A DNA stretch of 64,000 bases from Pseudomonas sp. SG20056 (GCF_031764535.1 NZ_CP134499.1:62001-126000); one strand, 5' to 3'; counted from the stretch's first letter, positions 27,401-37,169 are shown. Notes: generated from the letters alone by a model not told the origin. Program-made: numbers and translations.

Positions 27401-28081
27401 TCAGGCGCTGTTATGCAGCCGGGCAGAGAAGCTATAACCCTTGTTGCGCCAGGCTTTCAGCGGGCATTCAGTGCCGCTGGCCTGACTGATCTTGCGGCGT
27501 AGACGGCTGATCATGGCCTCCAGGCGGCGCTCGTCATACTGATAGGGGTCTTCGCCGAGCGCGCGGATAAGTTCTTCACGGCTGGTCTGGTGCTCTGCGG
27601 CCTGTTGCAGGCAGTGCAGCAGCAGGCTTTCGTTATGGCTGAGGCTGATGGTTATGCCCTGTGGACACAACAGGCTGCTGTCGGCCCGGCGCAATTGCCA
27701 GGGTGGTGCGGCTTCATCAGGCAAACGTCGGCTCAGGCTGGTGATGACCGCCAGCAGCTCGGCCAGCTCCACTGGTTTGCACAGGTAGTGGTCAGCCCCT
27801 TGCTGATGGCCTTGCAGACGTTCATGCAGCTGGGTGCGAGCGGTGAGCATGACGATACCCAGCTGTGGGTGCTGCTGGCGCATGCGCGCCGCGATGCTCA
27901 GGCCGTCTTCGCCGGGCAGGCCCAGGTCGAGCAACAGCAACTGCGGGGCGAAGTTCGCCAGCGCCGTCTCCAGGGTGCTGCCGTCTGGCAGGCCGAGCAC
28001 GTCATGTTGATGGTGGCGCAGCTGAAAGCACAGTTCTTCCAGCAGGTCCTGGTTGTCTTCGATAACCAGTATGCGGGTCAC
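27401..28081 (-). CDS. OmpR/PhoB-family response regulator
   Basis: 226 aa from a GTG at 28081 with GAGGAGG upstream. The receiver domain (1-118) has the acidic pair in VIEDN, the phosphoacceptor in LLLDLGLPGEDG (about D53), and the conserved TAR and CKPVE residues. The winged-helix DNA-binding domain (about 130-226) has the ISRLRRKI recognition helix and KGYSF end. The start overlaps the kinase stop by four bases (GTGA), so the two are translationally coupled. tpsA lies directly downstream on the same strand and is the obvious target. Confidence 0.93.
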   Translation of the reverse strand: MTRILVIEDNQDLLEELCFQLRHHQHDVLGLPDGSTLETALANFAPQLLLLDLGLPGEDGLSIAARMRQQHPQLGIVMLTARTQLHERLQGHQQGADHYLCKPVELAELLAVITSLSRRLPDEAAPPWQLRRADSSLLCPQGITISLSHNESLLLHCLQQAAEHQTSREELIRALGEDPYQYDERRLEAMISRLRRKISQASGTECPLKAWRNKGYSFSARLHNSA

Positions 28082-29967
28082 GGGTTGGCCTCCTCAGGGT
28101 AAGGCAGGAGTAATTTGAAGCACATGCCGCCGCCGTCACGAGGCTCGGCATTGATCTGCCCACCATGCAGTTCGGCGATGCGCCGCACCATATACAGGCC
28201 CAGTCCGGAACCGTCGACATCGCCGCCGCCAGGTACCCGATAGAAGCGCTGGAAGATATGTGGCAGGTGTGCGTCCGCAATGCCGCCGCCGCGATCGTTA
28301 ACCTCGCAGCAGAACCAGTCGCCCTGGCGCGTTAGGTGCAGTTCGATAGGTTGGTCAGCGGCAGAGTATTTTCCGGCGTTGCTCAGCAGGTTACCCAGGG
28401 CAATCGCCGCGAGGTGTGAGTCGGCGTAGACGCTGGGCGTGGCTACGTGCAGTTGTACGCGCTGGGCAAGGTGCTGATCCTGGATAAGCTGGTTGCAGAA
28501 CGCCTGACACTCCAGCCATTGCGGTGTGATGCGCAGGTCGGGCTCATCCAGCCGTTCGCTGTGCAGGAAGTGTTCGAGCAGGTCATTGATGCGGCGTACG
28601 CCGCGACGTATGCGCGAGTGGCGCTGCTGCACTTCGGGCTGGTGCGCATCGGCCATCAGCTGCAGCGACTGCACGGCACCGTCGATCATCGCCAAGGGCG
28701 TTCTGACTTCGTGCGAGAGCAGGCTGATAAAGTCGGCCTGGGAGCGCCGTGCCTGCTGCTCGATGCGCGATTGCCGCTCGAAGCCGAGGGCGCGCAGCTG
28801 TTCATCGCGCCATTGCCGCTCCATGGCGCGCACCCGCCAGACCATCACCTGGGCGCAGGCCAGAATGCTGGCCAGGCTGCCAATCTGGAAACCATGCACC
28901 AGCCACAGGTCGCCGGGTAACCAGCCAAGTAAAGCCAGGCCTGCCGACAGCGCACCCATCAGGCTGGCGAAGTGGGCCAGGATCAATAACCCGGCGGCGC
29001 GGTTGCCGGCCCGCCACAGGCCGATGCTGCGCACGGTGCCGAGGGCAATCATCAACAGTGTCAGGCTGACGGCGAGCCCTGCCGCTTCCACATACAGGCC
29101 CAGTGCCGGGGTCGGCAGGAGCAGCAGATGGCTGTACTGGATCAGCTTGTAGCAGCGATTCAGCCAGGGTGTACGGGTGTCGATCTGCAACACCAGGCGG
29201 TAGAAGTAAGCCCCGCTGGCGTACATCAGAAAGCTGCCGTACTGCGTCCAGTAGTGACCGACCCAGGGGTATTGAGGAAGGATGAACTGCGAGGCCAGGC
29301 CATTGGCCCCGAGCATAAACAGCATGATGCCGCCGGCATACAGCAGGAACGCCCGAAACAGCTGGTCCTTGCGCCACAGGCCTTGCCAGAGCATCAGCAG
29401 AATCAGGGTCAGTAGCAGGCCGTAGTACAGACCGAATGCGCCGTATTCACTGATCTTGGCGCTCTGGAAATCTTCCTGCTTCCAGAGTTTGGCGATCAGC
29501 AGGGAACTGCTGCTGGTGTGCAGGCGCAGGTATAACTCGCCACCTTGTAATGCCTCAGGAGGCAGGCGAAATACCGTGCTGCGGTAGGCGTAGGGGCGTT
29601 CGTTGAGGGGCAGTAAGTCACCGCCGCGCACTTCCTTGTAACCCCCGGGTGCCCGTGGGTCTGGAAGGTAAAGGCGCAGATCGTCCAGATACGGCGGTTG
29701 AATTTCCAGCAGCCAGTGATCGTCACGGGCATGCAACGTATCCGTCTGCGCCAGACTTAGCCGAAACCAGAAAACGCTGCGGCTATAACCACCAGAAAAG
29801 CCCTTGTCGAATGGCTTGAACAAAGCCTGGCGGTCTGGCTGTTGAATGCTTGCCAGGGTTTCACTGTGCTGGGCGTCTTCCAGTACGGCCATCTGCGGCA
29901 CTGCGGGTGGCGCCGCCAGCGCCGATTGCAGGCCCAGTATCAGCAGCAGCCATAGGTAGCGTCGCAC
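28078..29967 (-). CDS. 7TMR-DISM membrane sensor histidine kinase
   Basis: 629 aa from a GTG at 29967 (AGGA eight bases upstream) that starts a clear signal peptide (RRYLWLLLILGLQ, cleavage near ALAAP); the ATG at 30030 adds 21 residues without signal character. A periplasmic DISM2 domain (about 30-165) is followed by seven membrane helices (about 180-380), a short linker, a dimerisation domain with LLSHEVRTPLAMIDG (His near 417), and an ATPase domain with NLLSNAGKYS, DRGGGI and GSGLGLYMVRR. DISM domains of this type are thought to bind carbohydrate-like ligands. It is paired with the response regulator and lies upstream of the tpsA-tpsB genes. Confidence 0.93.
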   Translation of the reverse strand: MRRYLWLLLILGLQSALAAPPAVPQMAVLEDAQHSETLASIQQPDRQALFKPFDKGFSGGYSRSVFWFRLSLAQTDTLHARDDHWLLEIQPPYLDDLRLYLPDPRAPGGYKEVRGGDLLPLNERPYAYRSTVFRLPPEALQGGELYLRLHTSSSSLLIAKLWKQEDFQSAKISEYGAFGLYYGLLLTLILLMLWQGLWRKDQLFRAFLLYAGGIMLFMLGANGLASQFILPQYPWVGHYWTQYGSFLMYASGAYFYRLVLQIDTRTPWLNRCYKLIQYSHLLLLPTPALGLYVEAAGLAVSLTLLMIALGTVRSIGLWRAGNRAAGLLILAHFASLMGALSAGLALLGWLPGDLWLVHGFQIGSLASILACAQVMVWRVRAMERQWRDEQLRALGFERQSRIEQQARRSQADFISLLSHEVRTPLAMIDGAVQSLQLMADAHQPEVQQRHSRIRRGVRRINDLLEHFLHSERLDEPDLRITPQWLECQAFCNQLIQDQHLAQRVQLHVATPSVYADSHLAAIALGNLLSNAGKYSAADQPIELHLTRQGDWFCCEVNDRGGGIADAHLPHIFQRFYRVPGGGDVDGSGLGLYMVRRIAELHGGQINAEPRDGGGMCFKLLLPYPEEANP

Positions 29968-30051
29968 GTGGGGTGTCCTCGCCGGTTTTGCGCGGGTGGT
30001 TTGCCGGCAGAGATTACCCGAGAACGCCAAGCCTGTTGGTTAGATCACCAC

Positions 30052-31275
30052 TCAGAGCACGCCCGCTTCACGCAGCGCCGCGATCTGCTCGGCGTTTAGC
30101 CCCAGGTGGCGGGTGAGTACCTGTTCGGTATGTTCGCCGAGCAGCGGCGGTGCGTTGCGGTATTGCACCGGGGTTTCCGAGAGGCGCAGGGGGCTGGCCA
30201 CTTGCGGTGTGGTGCTGCCCAGGCTGTTGGGCAGGTCGATACGCAGACCACGGGCTTGTACTTGCGGGTCGGCAAATACCTGGGCCAGGTCGTTGATCGG
30301 CCCACAGGGCACGCCGGCAGCTTCCAGCAGCGTTACCCATTCGGCAGTGGTCTTGAACACCGTGGCTTGGCGCAGCAGCGGAATCAGCTCGGCGCGATGG
30401 GCGACGCGGGCCTTGTTTGAAGAAAAACGCGGGTCGTCGGCCAAAGCCGTAAGGCCGGCAACCTCGCAAAGTTTGCGGAACTGCCCGTCGTTACCCACGG
30501 CAATGATGAAGTTGCCGTCGGCCGAGGGGAAATCCTGGTAGGGCACGATATTCGGGTGAGCGTTGCCCAGGCGTTTGGGCGCGACGCCAGTGTTCAGGTA
30601 ATTCATCGCCTGATTGGCCAGGCAGGCGACTTGCACGTCGAGCAGCGCCACGTCGATATGCTGGCCAATGCCGGATTGTTCGCGCTGGTTGAGTGCTGCG
30701 AGCACGCCGACCGTGGCGTACAGGCCGGTGAGAATATCGGTGAGGGCGACGCCAACTTTCACCGGGCCGGCACCCTCCTCGCCGTCGGGCTTGCCGGTCA
30801 GGCTCATCAGCCCACCGAGGCCCTGGATCATAAAGTCATAGCCTGCTCGCTTGGCGTAGGGCCCGTTTTGCCCGAAGCCGGTGATCGAGCAGTAGATCAG
30901 GCGCGGGTTAAGCGCCTTGAGGGATGCGTAATCGAGGCCATAGGCCGCCAGGCCACCGACCTTGAAGTTCTCCAGCAGCACGTCGCAGTTCTGTACCAGC
31001 TCGCGTACCAGGCGCTGGCCTTCGGGCTGGGTGAAATCCAGGGTCACCGATTGCTTGTTGCGGTTGGCGCTCTGGAAATACGCCGCCTCGCGCGAGTCGT
31101 TGCCCTCAGCGTCCTTCACGTAGGGCGGGCCCCAGTGACGGGTATCGTCGCCGCTGCCGGGACGTTCGACCTTGATCACCTCGGCACCCAGATCGCCGAG
31201 AATCTGCCCGGCCCAGGGCCCGGCGAGTACGCGGGACAGGTCAAGTACGCGGATATGCGATAGGGCGCCGGGCAT
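30052..31275 (-). CDS. CaiB/BaiF (class III) CoA-transferase, probably glutarate-specific
   Basis: 407 aa. The class III CoA-transferase signatures are clear: RVLDLSRVLAGPWAGQILGDLGAEVIKVE at the start, the conserved Asp region (GYDFMIQGLGG, DxxxG in TDILTGLYA) and HIDVALLD. By its place next to gcdH and a divergent LysR gene, the usual Pseudomonas arrangement, it probably moves CoA onto glutarate to give glutaryl-CoA for the dehydrogenase. The donor is inferred, not seen. GAGG five bases before the ATG supports the start. A 131-bp gap with a repeat separates it from gcdH. Confidence 0.88.
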   Translation of the reverse strand: MPGALSHIRVLDLSRVLAGPWAGQILGDLGAEVIKVERPGSGDDTRHWGPPYVKDAEGNDSREAAYFQSANRNKQSVTLDFTQPEGQRLVRELVQNCDVLLENFKVGGLAAYGLDYASLKALNPRLIYCSITGFGQNGPYAKRAGYDFMIQGLGGLMSLTGKPDGEEGAGPVKVGVALTDILTGLYATVGVLAALNQREQSGIGQHIDVALLDVQVACLANQAMNYLNTGVAPKRLGNAHPNIVPYQDFPSADGNFIIAVGNDGQFRKLCEVAGLTALADDPRFSSNKARVAHRAELIPLLRQATVFKTTAEWVTLLEAAGVPCGPINDLAQVFADPQVQARGLRIDLPNSLGSTTPQVASPLRLSETPVQYRNAPPLLGEHTEQVLTRHLGLNAEQIAALREAGVL

Positions 31276-31297
31276 AAGAACCTCACGAACAAGTTCC

Positions 31298-31382
31298 CTT
31301 TCCCGCTTGCGGGAGAGGGTTAGGGAGAGAGCAGAATCGCTGCCAACCGCTGCCCTCTCCCCCCATCAATAGCGAGGGGAGA
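31298..31382. repeat. GC-rich inverted repeat of the CCCTCTCCC type
   Basis: The stretch CCCTTTCCCGC-TTGC-GGGAGAGGG is an imperfect palindrome, followed by GGGAGAGAG and, 40 bp on, CCCTCTCCCC and GAGGGGAGA. This is a form of intergenic repeat often seen in Pseudomonas and relatives. It lies between gcdH and the CoA-transferase and could attenuate or stabilise the mRNA. Confidence 0.6.
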
Positions 31383-31406
31383 AAAGCGTGCGGTGCAGAG
31401 CAGGCC

Positions 31407-32585
31407 TTAGAAGAACGCCTGCAAGCCGGTCTGCGCGCGACCCAGGATCAGTGCGTGGACGTCGTGGGTGCCTTCATAGGTGTTCACCACTTCCAGGTTG
31501 ACCAGGTGGCGGGCCACACCGTACTCGTCACTGATGCCGTTGCCGCCGAGCATGTCGCGGGCCATACGGGCGATGTCCAGGGCCTTGCCGCAGCTGTTGC
31601 GCTTCATCATTGAGGTGATTTCCACCGCGGCGGTGCCTTCGTCTTTCATCCGGCCTAGGCGCAGGCAGCCTTGCAGGGCCATGGTGATTTCGGTCTGCAT
31701 GTCGGCGAGTTTCTTCTGGATCAGCTGGGTTTGCGCCAGCGGGCGGCCGAACTGTTTGCGGTCGAGGGTGTACTGACGCGCGGTGTGCCAGCAGAACTCG
31801 GCCGCACCCAAGGCGCCCCAGCTGATGCCATAGCGGGCGGAGTTGAGGCAGGTGAACGGGCCTTTCAGGCCGCGCACATCGGGGAAGGCGTTTTCTTCCG
31901 GGCAGAACACGTTGTCCATGACGATTTCGCCGGTGATCGAAGCGCGCAGGCCGACTTTGCCGTGAATCGCCGGGGTGCTCAGACCCTGCCAGCCTTTTTC
32001 CAGGACAAAGCCGCGGATCTCGCCGGCGTCATCCTTGGCCCAGACCACAAATACATCGGCGATCGGGCTGTTGGTGATCCACATCTTCGCGCCGGTGAGG
32101 CGGTAGCCGCCGTCGACCTTCTTCGCGCGGGTGATCATCGAGCCTGGGTCGGAGCCGTGATCCGGCTCGGTCAGGCCAAAGCAGCCGATGTATTCGCCGC
32201 TGGCCAGTTTCGGCAGGTATTTCTGCTTGGTCGCTTCGTTGCCGAATTCATAGATCGGCACCATTACCAGGGAGGACTGCACACTCATCATCGAGCGGTA
32301 GCCGGAGTCGATGCGCTCGACTTCACGGGCAATCAGGCCGTAGCACACGTAGTTCAGGCCGCTGCCGCCATATTCGGCGGGGATGGTGGCGCCGAGCAGG
32401 CCGGTGTCGCCCATTTCGCGGAAGATTTTCGGGTCGGTCTGCTCATGGCGGAAGGCTTCGAGCACGCGCGGGGCCAGCTTGTCGGCGGCGAACTGCTGGG
32501 CGCTGTCACGCACCATGCGTTCTTCTTCGGTCAGTTGCTGGTCGAGCAGCAGCGGGTCGATCCAGTTAAAGCTTGCCTTGGCCAT
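31407..32585 (-). CDS. gcdH: Glutaryl-CoA dehydrogenase
   Basis: 392 aa, full length for the acyl-CoA dehydrogenase family. GcdH uses FAD to oxidise and decarboxylate glutaryl-CoA to crotonyl-CoA, the entry of lysine, 5-aminovalerate and glutarate into central metabolism. The catalytic glutamate is in [10 protein letters not shown] (E371). FAD-binding segments [13 protein letters not shown] and MWITNSP are present, as is the family [12 protein letters not shown] signature. GAGG before the ATG supports the start. It is divergent from gcdR, its likely activator. Confidence 0.95.
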   Translation of the reverse strand: MAKASFNWIDPLLLDQQLTEEERMVRDSAQQFAADKLAPRVLEAFRHEQTDPKIFREMGDTGLLGATIPAEYGGSGLNYVCYGLIAREVERIDSGYRSMMSVQSSLVMVPIYEFGNEATKQKYLPKLASGEYIGCFGLTEPDHGSDPGSMITRAKKVDGGYRLTGAKMWITNSPIADVFVVWAKDDAGEIRGFVLEKGWQGLSTPAIHGKVGLRASITGEIVMDNVFCPEENAFPDVRGLKGPFTCLNSARYGISWGALGAAEFCWHTARQYTLDRKQFGRPLAQTQLIQKKLADMQTEITMALQGCLRLGRMKDEGTAAVEITSMMKRNSCGKALDIARMARDMLGGNGISDEYGVARHLVNLEVVNTYEGTHDVHALILGRAQTGLQAFF

Positions 32586-32708
32586 GCGGGAAACCTCGAA
32601 TCAGGACAGTAAAGGTGCGGGGATAAACACCCGCGAAGCGTGGGATTGATCCTAGGCGGCTTGTGGCAGGCAGGCAAACGAGTATTGCGCACGCAATTGT
32701 GCGGTTTG

Positions 32709-32756
32709 CTCACTTCGAGATAGGCTTATTCGGCAGTTTTTACCGAATAAAGTGAG
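32709..32756. promoter_or_regulatory. Nested inverted repeat between gcdH and gcdR
   Basis: TTATTCGG (32726-32733) and CCGAATAA (32743-32750) are perfect 8-bp arms with a 9-nt spacer. The right arm continues as AGTGAG, and its complement CTCACTT occurs 10 nt outside the left arm (32709-32715). It ends 13 bp before the gcdR start and is a good operator candidate for GcdR. Confidence 0.55.
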
Positions 32757-32768
32757 AGTGACGCACAG

Positions 32769-33677
32769 ATGCGCCGCAAGATCCCTAGCACCGCCGCGCT
32801 TATCGCGTTCGAGTCCGCTGCTCGGCACCAGAGCTTTACCAAGGCGGCGCAGGAGCTGAGTCTGACCCAGGGCGCGGTGTGCCGGCAGATTGCCGCGCTG
32901 GAGGCTTTCCTCAATATCGAACTGTTCCGTCGCTCGCGGCGTGGCGTGCTGCTCACCGAAGCCGGGCAATCCTACGCGCGGCGTGTGGCCGGGCAGCTCG
33001 ACGCGGTGGAGCGCGACACCCTGGCGGTGATGGGCCAGCAAGGCGCGATGAGTATCGAGCTGGCGGTGGTGCCGACCTTTGGCACGCAATGGCTGTTACC
33101 GCGTTTGAAGGATTTTCAGCGCCTGCATCCGCAGATTACGGTCAACCTGACCAACCGCACGCGGCCCTTTCTGTTTGCCGATACCGAGTTCGACGCGGCG
33201 TTGTACTTCGGCGATGGCGACTGGTCCGGGACCCAGGCGCATCTGCTGATGGGCGAGAACCCGATGCCGGTGTGCAGCCCGGCGCTGCTTGCCGGGCAGG
33301 CGCAATTGAGCGCGGAGCAGATCGCCAGCCTGCCGCTGTTGCAGCAGACCACGCGGCCTTACGCCTGGCGTCAGTGGTTCAATGCCCAGGGGCTGAACAC
33401 TGCGCGGGATATGGCCGGGCCGCGTTATGAGCTGTTCTCCATGCTGGCCCAGGCGGCTATGCATGAGATGGGCGTGGCGCTGATTCCGCCGTTTCTGATT
33501 CGCCGTGAGCTGGATGAAGGTCGCTTGGTGATTGCCGCGCCGCTCAGCCTGCCGACCGACAAGGCGTATTACCTGATGATCCCCGAGCGCAGGCTGGAGT
33601 CGGCGGCGCTGTTGTTGCTGCGTGACTGGCTGGTGCGCGAGGCCCAGGCCTATGCCCTGGCTAATGGCTTGAAATAG
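32769..33677 (+). CDS. gcdR: LysR-family regulator GcdR
   Basis: 302 aa. The winged helix is of the GcvA-like subgroup: IPSTAALIAFESAARHQSFTKAAQELSLTQ then GAVCRQIAALE. The effector domain follows, ending with ALIPPFLIRRELDEGRL. Divergence from gcdH and the CoA-transferase gene, with a shared control region of 183 bp, matches the glutarate-responsive GcdR of Pseudomonas. The name is by context and subgroup. The start is the first ATG after the operator-like repeat; there is no strong ribosome site. Confidence 0.85.
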   Translation: MRRKIPSTAALIAFESAARHQSFTKAAQELSLTQGAVCRQIAALEAFLNIELFRRSRRGVLLTEAGQSYARRVAGQLDAVERDTLAVMGQQGAMSIELAVVPTFGTQWLLPRLKDFQRLHPQITVNLTNRTRPFLFADTEFDAALYFGDGDWSGTQAHLLMGENPMPVCSPALLAGQAQLSAEQIASLPLLQQTTRPYAWRQWFNAQGLNTARDMAGPRYELFSMLAQAAMHEMGVALIPPFLIRRELDEGRLVIAAPLSLPTDKAYYLMIPERRLESAALLLLRDWLVREAQAYALANGLK

Positions 33678-34231
33678 ACAACGGCCTGTCAGGTTGTTGG
33701 CGAAAAAGACCGTCAAAGCTTCGGCGGCAATTTGTCGGAAAATACTTTACCTAGCGAGACAGGCCGCCTAGAGTGCGCGCCGGAGTTATGTTGACCCCGT
33801 AGTCAGCTATCTGGATGGCTACACCTGCTCTGCATTTGATGGGCGTTGCGTGTTGCATTTTTTGCACACAATCGTCGCTGCAGCCCAATGAAACAGCGGT
33901 TTATCCCGTAAAAGCTGACGGCGCCGTTGATCTGATGGCGCTGTATTTGTCTCAGGAATGCACAAGCAGCATTTTGCTTCGGCGAATGCGCTACAGGCCT
34001 TGCCCCAAAAGGGCTGGCAGGAATTAGCTGCCTGTAAGGTCATGCAGTGACTTGTAGTTATCACAAGGTTTTACTTCATAACGCCTTGAAGGCTATGGCT
34101 ATCGCCTGCAAAATGCCGCGCCCCGCCATCGTGCAACTGTAGCCTGAGCGGGTTTGTGCTGATCCTCCCCAATGCCCGCGTGCCACCCGCAGTGCGCCGG
34201 TTCACCAAAAAGATCACGCAGGAGAATTGAA
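33678..34231. other. 554-bp region upstream of pntAA without a recognisable gene
   Basis: Reading frames here (such as 33815-34027) are short, cysteine-rich by chance and lack ribosome sites. A widely spaced inverted repeat, CGGCCTGTC (33682-33690) and GACAGGCCG (33758-33766), lies just after gcdR. The last 100 bp should hold the pntAA promoter. I see no riboswitch or small RNA that I can name. Confidence 0.5.
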
Positions 34232-35353
34232 GTGCACATCGGTGTTCCTCTCGAAACCCATGCTGGTGAGACGCGCGTTGCCGCAACTCCCGAAACCATC
34301 AAGAAGCTGATCGGCCAAGGCCATCAGGTGACTGTACAGACCGGTGCTGGCGTGAGCGCGAGCATTCCGGACAGCGCCTATGAAGCGGTTGGCGCGGCTA
34401 TCGGTAACGATGCTGCTGCCTTTGGCGCCGATTTGGTGCTGAAAGTGGTCGCTCCGACCGATGCTGAGCTGGCCCATATGAAGGCCGGTGCTGTGTTGGT
34501 GGGCATGCTCAATCCGTTCAGCAACGAGACCATCGCGCGCATCAATGCTCGCGGCGTGACCGCCTTCGCCCTGGAAGCTGCCCCACGCACTTCCCGTGCG
34601 CAGAGTCTGGACGTGCTCAGCTCGCAAGCCAACATCGCCGGTTACAAGGCCGTGCTGCTGGCTGCGCATCACTACCCGCGCTTTATGCCGATGCTGATGA
34701 CCGCAGCGGGTACCGTGAAGGCCGCGCGTATTCTGATCCTCGGCGCCGGTGTTGCCGGCCTGCAGGCCATCGCCACGGCCAAACGCCTGGGTGCGGTGAT
34801 CGAGGCTTCGGACGTGCGTCCGGCAGTGAAAGAGCAGATCGAGTCGCTCGGCGCCAAGTTCGTCGACGTACCGTTCGAGACCGATGAAGAGCGCGAATGC
34901 GCCCAGGGCGTGGGCGGTTATGCCCGTCCGATGCCAGCGTCGTGGATGGAGCGTCAGGCCAAGGCGGTGCACGAGCGCGCCAAGCAGGCTGACATTGTCA
35001 TCACCACTGCACTGATCCCGGGCCGCAAGGCACCGACCCTGCTGCATGAAGCCACTGTGGCGGAAATGAAGCCCGGTTCGGTGATCATCGACCTGGCTGC
35101 AGCGCAAGGCGGCAACTGCCCGCTGACCGAAGCCGAGCAGGTGGTGGTCAAGCACGGCGTAACCATCGTCGGCCACAGCAACCTGGCTGCCCTGGTGCCG
35201 GCCGATGCTTCGGCGCTTTACGCACGCAACCTGCTGGACTTCCTCAAGCTGGTCATCGACGGCGAAGGCAAGTTCCACCTCAACCTTGAAGACGACATCG
35301 TCGCCGCGTGCCTGATGTGCCGCGATGGCAACGTCGTGCGCACTAACGGCTAA
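34232..35353 (+). CDS. pntAA: NAD(P) transhydrogenase subunit alpha, part 1
   Basis: 373 aa from a GTG at 34232 with AGGAG seven bases upstream; the longer frame from 34172 is not supported. It is the soluble NAD(H)-binding domain [21 protein letters not shown] start, the [15 protein letters not shown] segment and the Rossmann motif [20 protein letters not shown]. The enzyme couples hydride transfer between NADH and NADP+ to proton flow across the membrane. The alpha subunit is split here into two genes (pntAA, pntAB), as in many Pseudomonas. The three pnt genes form a tight operon. Confidence 0.96.
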   Translation: MHIGVPLETHAGETRVAATPETIKKLIGQGHQVTVQTGAGVSASIPDSAYEAVGAAIGNDAAAFGADLVLKVVAPTDAELAHMKAGAVLVGMLNPFSNETIARINARGVTAFALEAAPRTSRAQSLDVLSSQANIAGYKAVLLAAHHYPRFMPMLMTAAGTVKAARILILGAGVAGLQAIATAKRLGAVIEASDVRPAVKEQIESLGAKFVDVPFETDEERECAQGVGGYARPMPASWMERQAKAVHERAKQADIVITTALIPGRKAPTLLHEATVAEMKPGSVIIDLAAAQGGNCPLTEAEQVVVKHGVTIVGHSNLAALVPADASALYARNLLDFLKLVIDGEGKFHLNLEDDIVAACLMCRDGNVVRTNG

Positions 35354-35367
35354 GGGGAGCACCGCTC

Positions 35368-35682
35368 ATGGATATGATTTCTGACGGCATCTACAACCTG
35401 ATCATCTTCGTGCTGGCCATTTACGTGGGCTACCACGTGGTGTGGAACGTCACCCCGGCCCTGCACACCCCGCTGATGGCGGTAACCAACGCGATTTCCG
35501 CGATCGTTATCGTCGGCGCCATGCTGGCGGCTGCGCTGACCGTGACCCCGCTGGGCAAGGCCATGGGCACCCTGGCCGTGGCACTGGCTGCGGTTAACGT
35601 GTTCGGTGGTTTTCTGGTAACCCGGCGCATGCTGGAAATGTTCAAGAAGAAAGCGCCTAAGGCGCAGGTGGAGAAGCACTGA
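35368..35682 (+). CDS. pntAB: NAD(P) transhydrogenase subunit alpha, part 2
   Basis: 104 aa, membrane domain II of the alpha subunit. It contains about three membrane helices (residues 8-28, 40-62, 67-88) and the [19 protein letters not shown] signature of the proton channel. GGGAG eight bases before the ATG supports the start. It begins 14 bp after pntAA and its stop overlaps the pntB start by one base. Confidence 0.95.
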   Translation: MDMISDGIYNLIIFVLAIYVGYHVVWNVTPALHTPLMAVTNAISAIVIVGAMLAAALTVTPLGKAMGTLAVALAAVNVFGGFLVTRRMLEMFKKKAPKAQVEKH

Positions 35683-37118
35683 TGAGCATGAATCTGATCA
35701 CTGTTCTCTACCTCGTCGCCTCGATCTGCTTTATCCAGGCGCTCAAGGGCCTGTCGCACCCGACTACGTCGCGTCGCGGCAACCTGTTCGGCATGATCGG
35801 TATGGGCATTGCGGTGCTCACCACCGTCGGCCTGATCTACAAGCTGGGCGCTGAACTCGCTACCCAAGGTATCGGTTACGTGATCGTCGGCCTGCTGGTC
35901 GGTGGCACCGCCGGCTCGATCATGGCCAAGCGCGTTGAAATGACCAAGATGCCGGAACTGGTCGCCTTCATGCACAGCATGATCGGTCTGGCTGCCGTGT
36001 TCATTGCCATTGCTGCTGTAGTTGAGCCGCAATCGCTGGGCATCGTGGCTGCACTGGGCGACGCCATTCCGGTGGCCAACCGTGTTGAGCTGTTCCTCGG
36101 CTCGGCTATTGGTGCCATCACCTTCTCCGGTTCGGTTATCGCCTTCGGCAAGCTGTCGGGCAAGTACAAGTTCCGCCTGTTCCAGGGCGCACCTGTACAG
36201 TTCAAAGGTCAGCACATGCTGAACCTGGTATTTGGTCTGGCCATCGTTGGCCTGGGCATCTACTACAGCATCACTGGCGACGTGCGTGCCTTTGCCGCGC
36301 TGACCGTGCTGGCGTTCATCATCGGCGTGCTGATCATCATCCCGATCGGTGGTGCGGACATGCCTGTGGTGGTGTCGATGCTCAACAGCTACTCGGGCTG
36401 GGCGGCGGCCGGTATCGGCTTCTCGCTGAACAACTCGATGCTGATCATCGCCGGTTCGCTGGTGGGTTCGAGCGGTGCGATCCTTTCTTACATCATGTGC
36501 AAGGCGATGAACCGTTCGTTCTTCAACGTGATCCTCGGTGGTTTCGGTGGCGCGGCTGAAGAAGCGGGTCCTGCCGGTGCCAAGGAAGCTCGTCCGGTTA
36601 AGTCCGGCTCGAGCGACGATGCGGCCTTCCTGCTGACCAACGCCGACACCGTGATCATCGTTCCAGGCTACGGCCTGGCGGTAGCCCGTGCTCAGCACGC
36701 GCTGATGGAGCTGGCGGAAAAGCTGACCCACCGTGGCGTGACCGTGAAGTACGCGATCCACCCGGTTGCCGGTCGTATGCCTGGCCACATGAACGTACTG
36801 CTGGCTGAGGCTGAAGTGCCTTACGAGCAGGTGTTCGAGATGGAAGACATCAACTCCGAGTTCGGCCAGGCCGACGTGGTGCTGGTGCTCGGCGCCAACG
36901 ACGTAGTCAACCCGGCGGCGAAGAACGATCCGAAGTCGCCGATCGCCGGCATGCCGATCCTCGAGGCTTATAAAGCCAAGACCGTGATCGTCAACAAGCG
37001 CTCGATGGCCAGCGGTTACGCCGGCCTGGACAACGAACTGTTCTACCTGGACAAGACCATGATGGTCTTCGGCGACGCCAAGAAAGTCATCGAAGACATG
37101 GTTAAAGCGGTCGACTAA
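35682..37118 (+). CDS. pntB: NAD(P) transhydrogenase subunit beta
   Basis: 478 aa. The N-terminal half is membrane-spanning (about nine helices) and completes the proton channel; the C-terminal domain III (about 300-478) binds NADP(H), with VPGYGLAVARAQHA, YAIHPVAGRMPGHMNVLLAEA and the GANDVVNPAA motif. Together with PntAA and PntAB it supplies NADPH driven by the proton-motive force. A terminator follows 21 bp after the stop. Confidence 0.97.
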   Translation: MSMNLITVLYLVASICFIQALKGLSHPTTSRRGNLFGMIGMGIAVLTTVGLIYKLGAELATQGIGYVIVGLLVGGTAGSIMAKRVEMTKMPELVAFMHSMIGLAAVFIAIAAVVEPQSLGIVAALGDAIPVANRVELFLGSAIGAITFSGSVIAFGKLSGKYKFRLFQGAPVQFKGQHMLNLVFGLAIVGLGIYYSITGDVRAFAALTVLAFIIGVLIIIPIGGADMPVVVSMLNSYSGWAAAGIGFSLNNSMLIIAGSLVGSSGAILSYIMCKAMNRSFFNVILGGFGGAAEEAGPAGAKEARPVKSGSSDDAAFLLTNADTVIIVPGYGLAVARAQHALMELAEKLTHRGVTVKYAIHPVAGRMPGHMNVLLAEAEVPYEQVFEMEDINSEFGQADVVLVLGANDVVNPAAKNDPKSPIAGMPILEAYKAKTVIVNKRSMASGYAGLDNELFYLDKTMMVFGDAKKVIEDMVKAVD

Positions 37119-37139
37119 ACCTCGCCGCTGCGTTGTAGA

Positions 37140-37169
37140 AAAAGCCCGGCTCGCTAGCCGGGCTTTTTT
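37140..37169 (+). terminator. Terminator of the pnt operon
   Basis: Perfect stem AAAAGCCCGGC / GCCGGGCTTTT with loop TCGCTA and a T-run, 21 bp after pntB. Confidence 0.93.

Noticed and set aside
33815..34064. Short frames in the gap before pntAA
   Set aside because: No ribosome sites, no similarity to known small proteins, codon use unlike neighbours.
35430..36788. 452-aa reverse-strand frame opposite pntB
   Set aside because: Same kind of shadow: antisense to a well-supported gene, low-complexity composition, no domain.
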